Positions 9,223-18,280 are shown, numbered from the stretch's first letter. The stretch: 64,000 nt of DNA from Coxiellaceae bacterium (GCA_029212885.1 JARGPC010000005.1:1-64000), one strand, 5' to 3'. Numbers and translations: made by a program. The notes: a model not told the origin generated them from the letters alone.

Positions 9223-10373
9223 GTGCTTTGCCCGTCGTGATCATTGGCTCCGGATTGGCTGGTTACATGACAGCCAAAGAGTTTCGTAAGCGCGACCAAC
9301 AAACCAAGTTGATTATTATCACCGAACAAGACGGTCGGTTTTATTCAAAACCGCAATTATCGACCGCGTTAGCACATAAAAAAACGGCTGATGAACTGGC
9401 GATGAACTCAGTTGAAAAAATGGCAGAACAATTGGATGCCTTTATTTTAAATAACGCCAGTGTTGCATCAATTGATACAGAGCAACAGCAGGTGGTGTTG
9501 ACTTCTAAAGAGGTGGTGCCTTATCGCGACTTGGTTTTGGCTACCGGTGCTGATGTGCTGCATGCCCCATTGGCGGGTGATGCTGTAGATCAGGTATTGT
9601 CGATTAATAACTTACAAGATTATGCCACTTTTCGTGAAAAAATTGCGGGTGCAAAACATATTGCGATTATGGGTGCAGGCCTGGTTGGTTGTGAGTACGC
9701 ACATGATTTATTGCAAGCCGGTCATGAGGTCAGTTTAATTGCACCAGATCATTGGCCAATGCAGCGCTTTGTGCCGCAAGCAATTGGTGAATTGATGCGG
9801 GATCAATTGGCCGAAGGTGGTGCGCAGTGGTTTTTACAGCAATTTGCATCTGATATAAATCAGTGTGCCGATAACCGTTTGCGTTTAACCTTATGTGATC
9901 AGCGTGGTGAGGTCGATGCCGATGTGGTGTTATCAGCCATTGGTTTTCGACCTAGTGAAGGTTTAGCACACAGTGCGGGTGTAAAATGCGATCAAGGAAT
10001 TTTGGTAGATAAACAGTTTCAGACATCACAGGCGCATATTTATGCGTTAGGTGACTGCTCACGAGTTGATGGTTTATGGCAGCCTTTTGTTGCGCCCATA
10101 TCGCACGGTTGCAAAGTATTAGCAGAAAATTTATGCGGTGGTCAGGCAGAGATTGCCTACCCGGTGATGCCTATTGTCACCAAGACACCGTTGTGTCCTT
10201 TGGTGATGGTGCCGCCACCAATGGGGCTGGTAGGAGAGTGGCAGATAACGGGTGATCGACCGAATCTGATGGCACGTTTTATTGATCAGCAGGGTTATTT
10301 GCAGGGGTTTGCATTGACAGGTAATAGCATTAAGCAACGCATGGAATGGGTTAAGCAATTGCAAATAACGTGA
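9219..10373 (+). CDS. rubB: Rubredoxin-NAD(+) reductase-like flavoprotein
   Basis: FAD/NAD(P)-dependent oxidoreductase of the AlkT/RubB/NorW group, 384 residues. The N-terminal FAD-binding motif is VIIGSGLAG (7-15), the second Rossmann motif for NAD(P)H is MGAGLVG (151-157), and the FAD-contacting IYALGDCS lies near 270. RFYSKPQLS near 40-48 and the C-terminal TGNSIKQ region match Pseudomonas rubredoxin reductases. It would pass electrons from NAD(P)H to rubredoxin, but no rubredoxin gene is adjacent. It overlaps hemE by 4 bp. Family assignment is firm; the electron acceptor is inferred. Confidence 0.85.
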   Translation: MSALPVVIIGSGLAGYMTAKEFRKRDQQTKLIIITEQDGRFYSKPQLSTALAHKKTADELAMNSVEKMAEQLDAFILNNASVASIDTEQQQVVLTSKEVVPYRDLVLATGADVLHAPLAGDAVDQVLSINNLQDYATFREKIAGAKHIAIMGAGLVGCEYAHDLLQAGHEVSLIAPDHWPMQRFVPQAIGELMRDQLAEGGAQWFLQQFASDINQCADNRLRLTLCDQRGEVDADVVLSAIGFRPSEGLAHSAGVKCDQGILVDKQFQTSQAHIYALGDCSRVDGLWQPFVAPISHGCKVLAENLCGGQAEIAYPVMPIVTKTPLCPLVMVPPPMGLVGEWQITGDRPNLMARFIDQQGYLQGFALTGNSIKQRMEWVKQLQIT

Positions 10374-10388
10374 ATAAAAGGATAGCTT

Positions 10389-10412
10389 ATTCCATCAGTG
10401 TGGGAATGGAAT
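10389..10412. other. Small inverted repeat after the rubB-like gene
   Basis: ATTCCAT (10389-10395) and ATGGAAT (10406-10412) form a 7-bp stem with a 10-nt loop, shortly after the rubB-like stop and before the next gene. There is no T-tract, so it is not a convincing terminator. Confidence 0.3.
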
Positions 10413-10439
10413 CAAGTAAGCAACTTGAGGGGATGAGCA

Positions 10440-12716
10440 ATGTTAGCACAGCGTCTTTATAGGTCAGGGGTAGCCGGTAAGTACGGCATGCGGGTTAAAA
10501 AGAAGTCGAAGCATCCACTGCAAAATGTAGTGCAAGATGATGTGCGATTTCCTTATGATACCAACCCAGCAACGTCTTATCATTCGGTTTTTAATCTTAC
10601 CTTATTAAAATCTGCCGCCGTACTGGGTGGTATCAGTTTTATTATTGGTTTATCGATTTGGATACGCAGCCAAGGCCCGGGGATTTTTGATAACTGGGTG
10701 AATGCTGGTATTAAAGCGCATACTGATCCGATGGATGGCATGTGTACTAATTTAGCTGGTTCATTGATGCCTGGTTCCTTTGATAAGTATGCAGTTTCTA
10801 CTTGGGAAAATTGTGAGGCGGGCGATTGTGGTATCAGTTGTCCAGTGTCACCATTGGTTCAAATGGAAATTTTGGGCTTTGCCATGTCCATTACTGAGTT
10901 TGGTAATATGTATTGGTATGCTTCTACGCTGACAATGCCAGTGGCTATGATGTCAGCGACGATGGCATTGATAGCAGCAAAGTTATATGTCGGTCGTGCG
11001 ACTGAAGCCAATAAAAAGTTTCATCAAGAAAAGTTAGAGGCGTTTAATAGTAATATTGAAATGATGGCGAATGCCAGCTTGAAAGCGATGTCAATGGGCG
11101 TTTTTTCGACGCGTATTATTTGGTCGATGGCCGCGTTTAATACGGTTAATCGCGTTTTATTGCGAGAAGCCAATCGTATGGCATCGGCATTAAGTCTCGA
11201 GGTGCCAGATGGTAATGGCGGCTATATGAGTTACCCAGAGATAACGTCGGTGTTAGACTTATTCAGTAAAATTGCTGATGTGTCGAATTTTCCTGCTAGC
11301 TCGATATTATCAACAGTGCCGCAGTGGATAGATGATGCGGTGGAGTATGTCAGCTCTGAAGTGTTTACCGGTATGTCCACATTAATCGCAGGTGCTGCAT
11401 CGGGTTGGATGTATATTTTAACGAATGGTTTATGGATGTTTCATGTGGGATTGGCCTGTGGCGCGTTAGCTTTAACCCATAAGGTGATTAAGCACTATAT
11501 GGATAGCCCCCAGAAAGCAGAAGCTGACGCTGTATTGCCTTATTATTCGGCTAATGTACCTGCAACAGAATCCAGTTGTAGGCAAAGCATTAAATGGATG
11601 GATCGCCTATTACTACTGCCTTTTGGTTTTGCTTCAGATACGTTAACTGCCATGAGTGAGCCGAAAACTGATCTGGATCGTCATTTTGCTTTAGCTTATC
11701 AGGTGATAAATTTAGGCACGATGGTCGGTTTGGTGTCTACTGTATTGTTGCGCATGGGGAGGCCAGGGAATTTACTATCAACAGCTTTTTTTCAAGATAA
11801 GGCTAAGCTGTTTTATGGCTTACTGTTAAGTAACTTGTTTGGTGAAAAAGGCGTGACCACCAAACATGATCAATGGGCGCGAGAAAGTGTTTCGACGATT
11901 ATCAGTTACACATTGTCGTTAGAAACCATGTTAGGCTATTTTGTTTATGGCGTGTGTGCCATGGCCGCAACCGGCACATTTTTAGCGTTTGGTATGGCGC
12001 GGATATGGCAGCAATATAAATCACAATCAACCTCAAATCCGCAACCAGCTGCTGGACCGGCCGTCATAAAATCAACGCCATCGCCTTGTCGTAGCTATAC
12101 CATGGGAGCACTTAAATACGGTTATTTTAAAACGCAGCATGCATTTTTGGATGAGGGGCATGATGGCTGGAAATATACTAAGGCAGCCATATCGGCGGGT
12201 TTAGTGGTATTAACCCTGGCTAGCTTTAGTCTATCTATTCACTCATCACTGGATGGTGCTTGCCCGGTGAATGAAGTGCCAGGATTTTGGCAAACGATTA
12301 CGGCTAATGCTGATGTGGTATTTGATGGATTTCCAAAATGCAAATATGCTAATCGGGGCTTGGCCATGGGTGAAGCGGTATCCACTGGTTGGCCATTAAT
12401 GGCATTGGGCATTAGTGTGGTTGTTGCGAAGTTAGATGTGTTATCCACGGCGCTGCATTTTGTTTTACATTGTTGTAACTTGCGTCAACCCAAGCATCTT
12501 CAGCAGCCTACGTTAGCGGGGTATGAGCAATTGATTGAGAAGCCGCGACGTGATAGCCCGACAGAATCCTCTGGTAGTTCAGATGACGCCAGTGATGATC
12601 GCAGTGTAGCTACGCCTTCACCTGATAGTAATGATGAGCGTGAAGCAAAGCGTGTGCATGACAGAGGTGGCTATCAACCACTTGGTGATATGCCTGCTGC
12701 ACCGGCGATGCGGTAA
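10440..12716 (+). CDS. Large polytopic membrane protein with acidic Ser-rich tail, unknown function
   Basis: The 758-residue protein starts after GAGGGG. I do not recognise a family. The N-terminus is basic (KKKSKH), followed by about eight to ten hydrophobic segments, for example near residues 55-75, 150-180, 305-345, 420-440, 495-525, 570-595 and 650-680. Several Cys-rich short loops (CTNLAG, CEAGDCGISCPVSP) could be extracytoplasmic. The last ~70 residues are hydrophilic, rich in Ser, Asp and Glu (SSGSSDDASDDRS) and end GGYQPLGDMPAAPAMR, reminiscent of the exposed tail of Dot/Icm membrane effectors. It converges on the next gene with 7 bp between stops. An integral inner-membrane protein of the bacterium is the alternative. 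Confidence 0.75.
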   Translation: MLAQRLYRSGVAGKYGMRVKKKSKHPLQNVVQDDVRFPYDTNPATSYHSVFNLTLLKSAAVLGGISFIIGLSIWIRSQGPGIFDNWVNAGIKAHTDPMDGMCTNLAGSLMPGSFDKYAVSTWENCEAGDCGISCPVSPLVQMEILGFAMSITEFGNMYWYASTLTMPVAMMSATMALIAAKLYVGRATEANKKFHQEKLEAFNSNIEMMANASLKAMSMGVFSTRIIWSMAAFNTVNRVLLREANRMASALSLEVPDGNGGYMSYPEITSVLDLFSKIADVSNFPASSILSTVPQWIDDAVEYVSSEVFTGMSTLIAGAASGWMYILTNGLWMFHVGLACGALALTHKVIKHYMDSPQKAEADAVLPYYSANVPATESSCRQSIKWMDRLLLLPFGFASDTLTAMSEPKTDLDRHFALAYQVINLGTMVGLVSTVLLRMGRPGNLLSTAFFQDKAKLFYGLLLSNLFGEKGVTTKHDQWARESVSTIISYTLSLETMLGYFVYGVCAMAATGTFLAFGMARIWQQYKSQSTSNPQPAAGPAVIKSTPSPCRSYTMGALKYGYFKTQHAFLDEGHDGWKYTKAAISAGLVVLTLASFSLSIHSSLDGACPVNEVPGFWQTITANADVVFDGFPKCKYANRGLAMGEAVSTGWPLMALGISVVVAKLDVLSTALHFVLHCCNLRQPKHLQQPTLAGYEQLIEKPRRDSPTESSGSSDDASDDRSVATPSPDSNDEREAKRVHDRGGYQPLGDMPAAPAMR

Positions 12717-12723
12717 TTATTTT

Positions 12724-14205
12724 TTATGCGAATGCTGGACTGGCAATAGTCGGTTGCTGTTGATCGTGGCTGCGCGTACGATCGGCCATTTGTCTGCGGC
12801 TTGGGCGACGGGCGAGCGGTGAGGGATTAAAAAGACTTGGGCCAGTTGGCGTTCTTCTGATTAAACCGCTACGGCGTCCGAATGGTACTACACTGGTGGC
12901 GGCAGGTGAGGAGCTGCTAGTGCTCATGGGTGAAATGCTACTTGTTGTAGTTTTCGGTGTGTCACCACTAATGCTCATCGCAACAGAAAAATCATGTGAT
13001 GGAGGCGGCCCTTTAGGGCTGTGTGGTTCAAGTGCGCCTGGTTTGGCGGTGCTTGCTAAAGAGTCTATGCGCGGATGGAGCTTTTTAGTAACCCAGCTAG
13101 GAACATATACTGTTTTTTCGGCGACGGTATCCAAGCCAGCGGCTCTTTTCTTGGCGCGAACACGCTCTACAAAATCAGGGTTGGCGTCGTACCAAGCTTT
13201 GCGTTGGTCTTTGAGTGAGATTCCATATTTCTCTCTTTTCTCAACCATTTTGTGTAATACATGTTGGGCATGAAGCGTTTTAATCAGTACTTCTTCACCG
13301 GTGGCTGGCGTTTGCAAGCCGCGCATGGAGTTGGCTCTGCCAATTTTGTACAATTCTGGCATTTCGACTGGTGTTCCCATGGCGCTAAATAATGATAATT
13401 CAGCAGTGTCAGTAAAGCTGCCGTGTTCTAAAACACCTTTGCCATTGTCTGTAATGCCGGCATGAAAGGTTGGGCTTGATCCTTTTTTTGTGGCCGTCGC
13501 GAATATACTGGAAGGTGGGCCAAATACGCGCGGATCATAGTCGTATTCCCATTTATCTTCATCAATGACCAGTTCTTCTGAATCATAAAAGCGAGCGATG
13601 CATAGTAACACTTCGTCATCTGCCATGGTGGCGTGATCATTGTGTTTAGCAGCTGCTTCGATGGCACTGAGCTGCCCTGTTTTTCGGCCACTCCAAACGT
13701 GGCAAACCACATTGTCGAGTAATTTAATGTCGTAGTCGTGGAGTAAGTCAATAAACTTAAACAGCGTTAATTCATTGCTCAGCGCCATTCCTTCAGCAAA
13801 CTCGCCTTTCCAGCGAGCTTTTAAGTCATCATGCAATGCAACCATGTTTGAAAGCTGTTTGGCTTGTTCAGGATTAATGCCGCCACGTCGCAATCGTGCA
13901 TTGATAGCACTTTGTGTGGGTACTAAATCATTGCTTTTGGTTGCTGCGGCCTCATTGTAGGCGGCGAGTGCTTGTTGAAATTTGGGGGTTTGAGTCAGTG
14001 AGCGCCACATCACCGCAAAGCCCTTTTCTGACATGGCACTGACGCGACTGGCATCCTTGGCTTTTTCTTTATCAGATAGCAAGGCGCGATGGTCGTCGAA
14101 GCTCTTGTTCAAACGTTGGTAGCTATGAATGATCTTAGCCCAGCGCTCCGCATAGGGGCTGGTTGCATAGTCATATGTCTTAAATGTATCAATCATACTG
14201 TTCAC
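12724..14205 (-). CDS. Unknown 493-residue protein, effector candidate
   Basis: Soluble protein without recognised domains. The first ~370 residues are mixed helical with many Lys/Glu and contain no membrane segment or signal peptide. The last ~120 residues are low complexity, rich in Ser, Thr, Pro and Arg (for example TTTSSISPMSTSSSSP, then RRPSRRQMADRTRSHD), probably disordered. Its upstream region carries two direct-repeat boxes resembling PmrA sites and a TATAAC -10 (see the regulatory entry at 14255-14315), which would tie it to Dot/Icm regulation. No homologue came to mind, so the function is open. It is transcribed toward the preceding membrane-protein gene. Confidence 0.75.
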   Translation of the reverse strand: MNSMIDTFKTYDYATSPYAERWAKIIHSYQRLNKSFDDHRALLSDKEKAKDASRVSAMSEKGFAVMWRSLTQTPKFQQALAAYNEAAATKSNDLVPTQSAINARLRRGGINPEQAKQLSNMVALHDDLKARWKGEFAEGMALSNELTLFKFIDLLHDYDIKLLDNVVCHVWSGRKTGQLSAIEAAAKHNDHATMADDEVLLCIARFYDSEELVIDEDKWEYDYDPRVFGPPSSIFATATKKGSSPTFHAGITDNGKGVLEHGSFTDTAELSLFSAMGTPVEMPELYKIGRANSMRGLQTPATGEEVLIKTLHAQHVLHKMVEKREKYGISLKDQRKAWYDANPDFVERVRAKKRAAGLDTVAEKTVYVPSWVTKKLHPRIDSLASTAKPGALEPHSPKGPPPSHDFSVAMSISGDTPKTTTSSISPMSTSSSSPAATSVVPFGRRSGLIRRTPTGPSLFNPSPLARRPSRRQMADRTRSHDQQQPTIASPAFA

Positions 14206-14601
14206 GCTAAATGGTTATCTATTTAATTTTTAATATAAATATTGTATGTTTCTAGTTATAACAGTTACACATTAAGGAATTCTTAGCAGATCAGAAACAT
14301 TAAGAAAATTTGAAGGTTGAGATCAAGAATACCCTATTATTTAAGGCTCTTTTAATGTTTGGCGTCCGAAGTTGACAGTGTGTTCCTTGTGATAAATCAA
14401 GCGTTTTAATGTTAACGTACATCATAATGGAGGGTGATGAGGCGGTCTACTGCTTGGTTGTGCTGATGTCCCCGGCCTTTAGGCCGGAAGTAGCGCGTGC
14501 TGACAGAGACTGTCAGCTTTCATTCGCGCGGGTTTGGGAGGTGATTCAAACACCTTCCAAACCTGAGTGCACGCAGAGCGTGCAACCTTATTGTTGTTGC
14601 G
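14206..14601. other. 400-bp intergenic region
   Basis: No supported gene. The half next to the 493-residue gene (14255-14315) holds the putative promoter and boxes described separately. The half next to the arginase gene (14470-14605) is packed with inverted repeats, also described separately. The small ORF 14409-14627 runs through these hairpins and has no homology I can name. Confidence 0.5.
14255..14315 (-). promoter_or_regulatory. Putative PmrA-type boxes and promoter of the 493-residue gene
   Basis: On the minus strand two sites fit the direct-repeat pattern cTTAA-N6-cTTAA known for PmrA boxes of Legionella and Coxiella. The upstream site (14315 to 14296) reads CTTCAAATTTTCTTAATGTT. The downstream site (14287 to 14268) reads GCTAAGAATTCCTTAATGTG. 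TATAAC at 14260-14255 begins exactly 11 nt after the second CTTAA of the downstream site, the same spacing seen at two other loci here. The start codon is about 50 nt further on. The consensus is recalled from the literature, not scored by a matrix. Confidence 0.45.
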
Positions 14602-14605
14602 CTAC
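14472..14605. other. Dense multi-hairpin element, possible structured RNA or mobile palindromic unit
   Basis: Five inverted repeats are visible. CCGGCC/GGCCGG is at 14472-14487 with a TTTA loop. GCTGACAG/CTGTCAGC is at 14499-14517 with an AGA loop. GGTTTGGGAGGTG/CACCTTCCAAACC is at 14531-14563, 13 bp with one G-U. TGCACGC/GCGTGCA is at 14568-14584 with an AGA loop. An enclosing pair GTAGCGC (14490-14496)/GCGCTAC (14599-14605) would close the last three into a multibranch junction. A further GCGCG/CGCGC pair (14493-14497/14525-14529) competes with it. The element ends on the stop codon of the arginase gene. It could be an RNA on either strand, part of the arginase 3' end, or a palindromic insertion. 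No Rfam family is recognised. Confidence 0.5.
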
Positions 14606-15516
14606 ACGAGGTGACTATTGGCATTAGCTGCCATAGACTTTTTTGCTAGGGTTGCTCCAAATAGCGTATCGATTAATTCAGCGATGAGCTTCTCGGTGAT
14701 TTGGTCTTTATCCAGTATTGGATTGAACTCAGCGATCTCAGCACCAATCATCTTATCTTTTGGCATAGAGGCCAGTGCTTGAATAAATTGCTGTGGATCA
14801 ATGCCGCCAGGAACAGTGGTATGAACTGCTGGTGCGAATTCAGGATCAAAGCCATCGATATCAATACTGATGCCATAAGCGGCGGTGTTTTCACTAATCA
14901 GTTGATAGGCTTCATTGAGTACCACATCAATGCCACGCTCGAGTACTTCTTCGATATAGTAAACACGTACACCTAAGCGTTCGACTAATTCACGTTCGGC
15001 TGGTTCATAGCTGCGAATGCCGATCAAAGCAATATTCTCAGGTTTAATCTTGTTTTGATTATCGAGTAACTGACATAAGCGGTCTTCACCTTGACCGAGT
15101 AGGTGGGCCACGGGCATGCCGTGGATATTGCCGGTATCACTGCTGCAGGGTGTATGCGCGTCTATATGAGCATCAATCCACAGCAAGCCGAGATCACCTT
15201 TGTCACGCAATTGATGGGCGGCGCCGCTCCATGTACCAATGGCGCAACTGTGGTCGCCACCAATAGTGAGAAAGCGCTCTTGGCGTTTGATCGCTTTGGC
15301 GGTGCGCTTGGCGATGTTGGTGCTGTAACGAATGACGCTTTCCATCGCTTCCAATTGGCGTCCTTTGCCGCGTGAAAAGATAATGTGATCCCAAGCTAAA
15401 TCTATATCGAGAGCATTCACTAGTGGTGATTGCTGGATAACACTGGGGGCTTGTTCACTACCGTGATCTGTACTGGCGATTGAGCAGGCGGCTCCAATAA
15501 CAGCTATTTCTTCCAT
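14602..15516 (-). CDS. rocF: Arginase
   Basis: Ureohydrolase that converts L-arginine to ornithine and urea in the cytosol with a binuclear manganese centre. The 304 residues fit the family. Metal ligands are visible in GGDHS (86-90), DAHIDAH (115-121) and SIDIDGFDP (217-225). The substrate-loop GNIHGMPVAHL lies at about 129-139. Start ATG 15516 follows GAGGAG. The last ~15 residues (AKKSMAANANSHLV) are not conserved, and the stop sits at the edge of the hairpin element downstream. Agmatinase is the closest alternative, but the HGMP loop and length favour arginase. Confidence 0.88.
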   Translation of the reverse strand: MEEIAVIGAACSIASTDHGSEQAPSVIQQSPLVNALDIDLAWDHIIFSRGKGRQLEAMESVIRYSTNIAKRTAKAIKRQERFLTIGGDHSCAIGTWSGAAHQLRDKGDLGLLWIDAHIDAHTPCSSDTGNIHGMPVAHLLGQGEDRLCQLLDNQNKIKPENIALIGIRSYEPAERELVERLGVRVYYIEEVLERGIDVVLNEAYQLISENTAAYGISIDIDGFDPEFAPAVHTTVPGGIDPQQFIQALASMPKDKMIGAEIAEFNPILDKDQITEKLIAELIDTLFGATLAKKSMAANANSHLV

Positions 15517-15574
15517 TAATATACTCCTCTTTATAAGATTTCTGGTAAGTTCTCTATATATAACTTTCTAGTTG

Positions 15575-15650
15575 TGGCGCTCCCTAGGGGACTCGAACCC
15601 CTGTTCCCGCCGTGAGAGGGCGGTGTCCTAGGCCACTAGACGAAGGGAGC
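15575..15650 (-). tRNA. tRNA-Glu (CTC)
   Basis: The minus strand folds into a full cloverleaf of 76 nt with encoded CCA (15577-15575). The acceptor stem is GCTCCCT/AGGGAGC with discriminator G. The D arm is GTCTAGTGGCCTAGGAC, the anticodon stem CCGCC/GGCGG with loop CTCTCAC (anticodon CTC, reading GAG), and the T-loop GTTCGAG. It closely resembles gammaproteobacterial tRNA-Glu, but with C rather than U at position 34. Confidence 0.96.
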
Positions 15651-15669
15651 GCGGATGTTATAATGACCG

Positions 15670-15697
15670 ATTATAGTGAGCGCTTTATTGAGTGCAA
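15670..15697 (-). promoter_or_regulatory. Promoter of tRNA-Glu
   Basis: On the minus strand TTGCAC (15697-15692) and TATAAT (15675-15670) are separated by 16 nt and lie about 20 nt before the tRNA 5' end, a good sigma-70 promoter. It overlaps the first GTG of the divergent pcnB frame, which supports the later pcnB start. Confidence 0.7.
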
Positions 15698-15742
15698 CCA
15701 TTTTTTAAGTTAATGTATTTTAAACAAACAAACGAGGTTTCG

Positions 15743-17062
15743 TTGATAAGTAAAGTATGGAGTCGCATGAGGCGCCGTTTAAGCTCAGATGAGCAGCAAG
15801 GTAACGATTCTCCACAGGTCATTCCCGCCAAACAACATAAGATTAAACGCCAAAACGTTAGTCCGAATGCATTAAAGACAGTGCAACGCTTACAAAATGC
15901 AGGCTTTGAAGCCTATTTGGTGGGCGGCAGTGTGCGTGATTTATTGTTGGGGCGTAAACCCAAAGATTATGACGTTGCTACAAATGCTCGGCCAGGGCAG
16001 GTGCGCTCACTGTTTAAACGCAGTCGGGTGATTGGCCGTCGTTTTAAGTTGGTGCATGTCTATTTTAAGGGTGAAACCATGGAGGTGGCGACGTTTCGAG
16101 CCAATGTCGATAAAGAGGCTCAGAGTCGTCAGCATACCGAAGAAGGCATGATTGTGCGTGATAATGTGTTTGGCTCATTAGATGAGGATGCGTGGCGGCG
16201 TGATTTTACTGTCAATGCATTTTATTATGATCCAACAGCCGATACGGTGTTGGATTATGTTGGTGGCATGCAAGATTTGCGTTCAAAAACAGTTGCGGTG
16301 ATTGGTGATCCGCAAGAGCGTTTTCAAGAAGATCCGATTCGATTGCTGCGCGCGATTCGTTTTGCCGCTAAATTGGATTTTGAATTGGAAGAGCAGCTTA
16401 AAAATGAATTATTAAAATCGCATGAATTGTTGGGGCAAGTGCCTGGCTCACGTTTATATGACGCTTTTATACAAGTGTTTTTTGCCGGTTATGCCGAAGC
16501 CATGTATCGCTGGATGTTGGATACGGGTTACTTTAAAATTTTATTTGAGCAGACCAGTTGTTTGCTTGCTGATAAAGAACATAAGAACTCGGCTAAGTTG
16601 ATTGAAAATGCCATGTGTTCTACGGATAAGCGTTATCATCAAGGTAAATCGCTTAATCCAGGTTTTTTATTGTCAGTGATCTTGTGGCCCCCATTAATGC
16701 ATGCGTTGCAGCATCATAAAAAGAAAGGTCAACGCTTGCATCGTGCGTTGCATTCGGCGATTGAAGAGGTGCTGGTGAATCATCAGGCCTCAATGTTAGT
16801 GTTACCAATGCGCATGATCTCAATGATCCGTCAGATCTGGTTATTGCAGTTTGCGCTAAAGCAACGCAGGCCATCGCGTGTGCGAGGTATTGTTGGTCAG
16901 CGCTACTTCCGTGCCGCTTTTGACTTATTGGAAATGCGTTCAGCTTTTGAGCCTGCATTGGTAAAGGTGGTAGACTGGTGGCAGAAATTTCAGCAGGCGG
17001 AAAAGCCGCAGCGTGATAAGATGGTGGAAGCATTGCAGGAAGAGTCGCAGCGAGGGAAATAA
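15743..17062 (+). CDS. pcnB: Poly(A) polymerase I
   Basis: Adds 3' poly(A) tails to RNA and promotes its decay. The frame is open from a GTG at 15692, but TTG 15743 is chosen. It follows GAGG at 5 nt, and the protein from there (xISKVWSRMRRRLSSDEQ) aligns with the N-terminus of E. coli PcnB, itself started by a non-AUG codon. The nucleotidyltransferase signature LVGGSVRDLLLGRKPKDYDV (about residues 59-78) carries the two catalytic Asp. RRDFTVNAFYYD and EDPIRLLRAIRFAAKLDF mark the class II head and neck. The basic C-terminus is normal. The stop overlaps the folK start by 1 bp. Confidence 0.93.
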   Translation: MISKVWSRMRRRLSSDEQQGNDSPQVIPAKQHKIKRQNVSPNALKTVQRLQNAGFEAYLVGGSVRDLLLGRKPKDYDVATNARPGQVRSLFKRSRVIGRRFKLVHVYFKGETMEVATFRANVDKEAQSRQHTEEGMIVRDNVFGSLDEDAWRRDFTVNAFYYDPTADTVLDYVGGMQDLRSKTVAVIGDPQERFQEDPIRLLRAIRFAAKLDFELEEQLKNELLKSHELLGQVPGSRLYDAFIQVFFAGYAEAMYRWMLDTGYFKILFEQTSCLLADKEHKNSAKLIENAMCSTDKRYHQGKSLNPGFLLSVILWPPLMHALQHHKKKGQRLHRALHSAIEEVLVNHQASMLVLPMRMISMIRQIWLLQFALKQRRPSRVRGIVGQRYFRAAFDLLEMRSAFEPALVKVVDWWQKFQQAEKPQRDKMVEALQEESQRGK

Positions 17063-17565
17063 TGGAGCGCGTATATATAGGGATAGGCAGCAACCTTGAA
17101 AAGCCAATTGAGCAGGTGTATGAGGCGGTTGTTACGATGATGGAGTTGGCTACTACAGAGTGGCGTGGCGTATCCAGCTTGTATGTCTCTAAACCGCAAG
17201 GGCCGCAGGATCAGCCGGATTTTGTCAATGCGGTCGTAGCCATTGATACCGAGCTAAGCCCGCGTGAGTTATTGGAAATTTTGCAATCAGCCGAGCAGCA
17301 ACAAGGCCGAGTTAAAACGCGGCAGTGGGGTGAGCGCATCATTGATTTAGATATACTCTTATACGGCAATGAGGTGATTAACGAACCTGATTTGGTGGTT
17401 CCTCATCCGCGTATGGAAGAACGACCATTTGTAATGGTGCCATTGCTGGAGGTAGCGCTAAGGTTAAGTGATTTGACAGCGCAGCCAGATGTGGTAAAAG
17501 ACTATATACAAGACAATCCGCAAGGTGTAGAGGGTAACAGTGAAGATAGCGATATATCCAGGTAG
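17062..17565 (+). CDS. folK: 6-hydroxymethyl-7,8-dihydropterin pyrophosphokinase
   Basis: Transfers pyrophosphate from ATP to hydroxymethyl-dihydropterin in folate synthesis. At 167 residues it is close to the usual ~160. It shows YIGIGSNLE at the N-terminus, the RQWGERIIDLDILLYG signature with metal-binding Asp95 and Asp97, and VVPHPRMEERPFVMVPL. Start ATG 17062 overlaps the pcnB stop (TAATG), and the 3' end overlaps coaD by 26 bp, so pcnB-folK-coaD-fdx reads as one operon. Confidence 0.95.
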   Translation: MERVYIGIGSNLEKPIEQVYEAVVTMMELATTEWRGVSSLYVSKPQGPQDQPDFVNAVVAIDTELSPRELLEILQSAEQQQGRVKTRQWGERIIDLDILLYGNEVINEPDLVVPHPRMEERPFVMVPLLEVALRLSDLTAQPDVVKDYIQDNPQGVEGNSEDSDISR

Positions 17566-18016
17566 TTTTGATCCGATCACTAATGGTCACGTTGATATTA
17601 TACAGCGCGCAGTTGGGTTGTTTGATCGTGTGATAGTGGCGGTAGCCGCCAGTGATCGCAAGCAGCCTTGCATCCCAGCGCAACAACGTCTGGCTATTAC
17701 CAAGGAGGTGTTATCACCATTGGCAACAGTGGTTGTGGTGCCTTTGCGTGGTTTGTTGGTGGATATTGCACAAGAATACGAGGCGCGTTACGTGGTAAAA
17801 GGTTTGCGTAACAGTGCGGATTTTGAATATGAGCAGCAGCAAGCCTGGATGAATGACACCATGGCTGATACCCCTTTAGAAACTATCTGCTTTTTTGCAG
17901 CGAGTGCGCAAGATAAAATTTCATCAACTATGGTGAGAGAAATTGCATCGCTAGGTGGTGATGTTAACCCCTTCGTACCACGGCAGGTCAGTGGGCATTT
18001 AGCGAAAGGTAGTTAA
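17540..18016 (+). CDS. coaD: Phosphopantetheine adenylyltransferase
   Basis: Fourth step of coenzyme A synthesis: ATP plus 4'-phosphopantetheine gives dephospho-CoA. The 158 residues match the family. YPGSFDPITNGHVDII (6-21) holds the T/HxGH nucleotide motif, VVKGLRNSADFEYE is the substrate loop, and ISSTMVREIASLGGDV the C-terminal signature. It starts at GTG 17540 with GAGG upstream, inside the folK 3' end. Confidence 0.96.
   Translation: MKIAIYPGSFDPITNGHVDIIQRAVGLFDRVIVAVAASDRKQPCIPAQQRLAITKEVLSPLATVVVVPLRGLLVDIAQEYEARYVVKGLRNSADFEYEQQQAWMNDTMADTPLETICFFAASAQDKISSTMVREIASLGGDVNPFVPRQVSGHLAKGS

Positions 18017-18280
<264 letters not shown>

Noticed and set aside
12896-13273. 125-residue plus-strand ORF inside the 493-residue gene
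   Set aside because: It lies wholly within a longer minus-strand gene, has no ribosome site and reads as antisense low complexity.
14409-14627. 72-residue ORF in the intergenic hairpin region
   Set aside because: Its codons run through perfect inverted repeats and into the antisense arginase end; no coding evidence.
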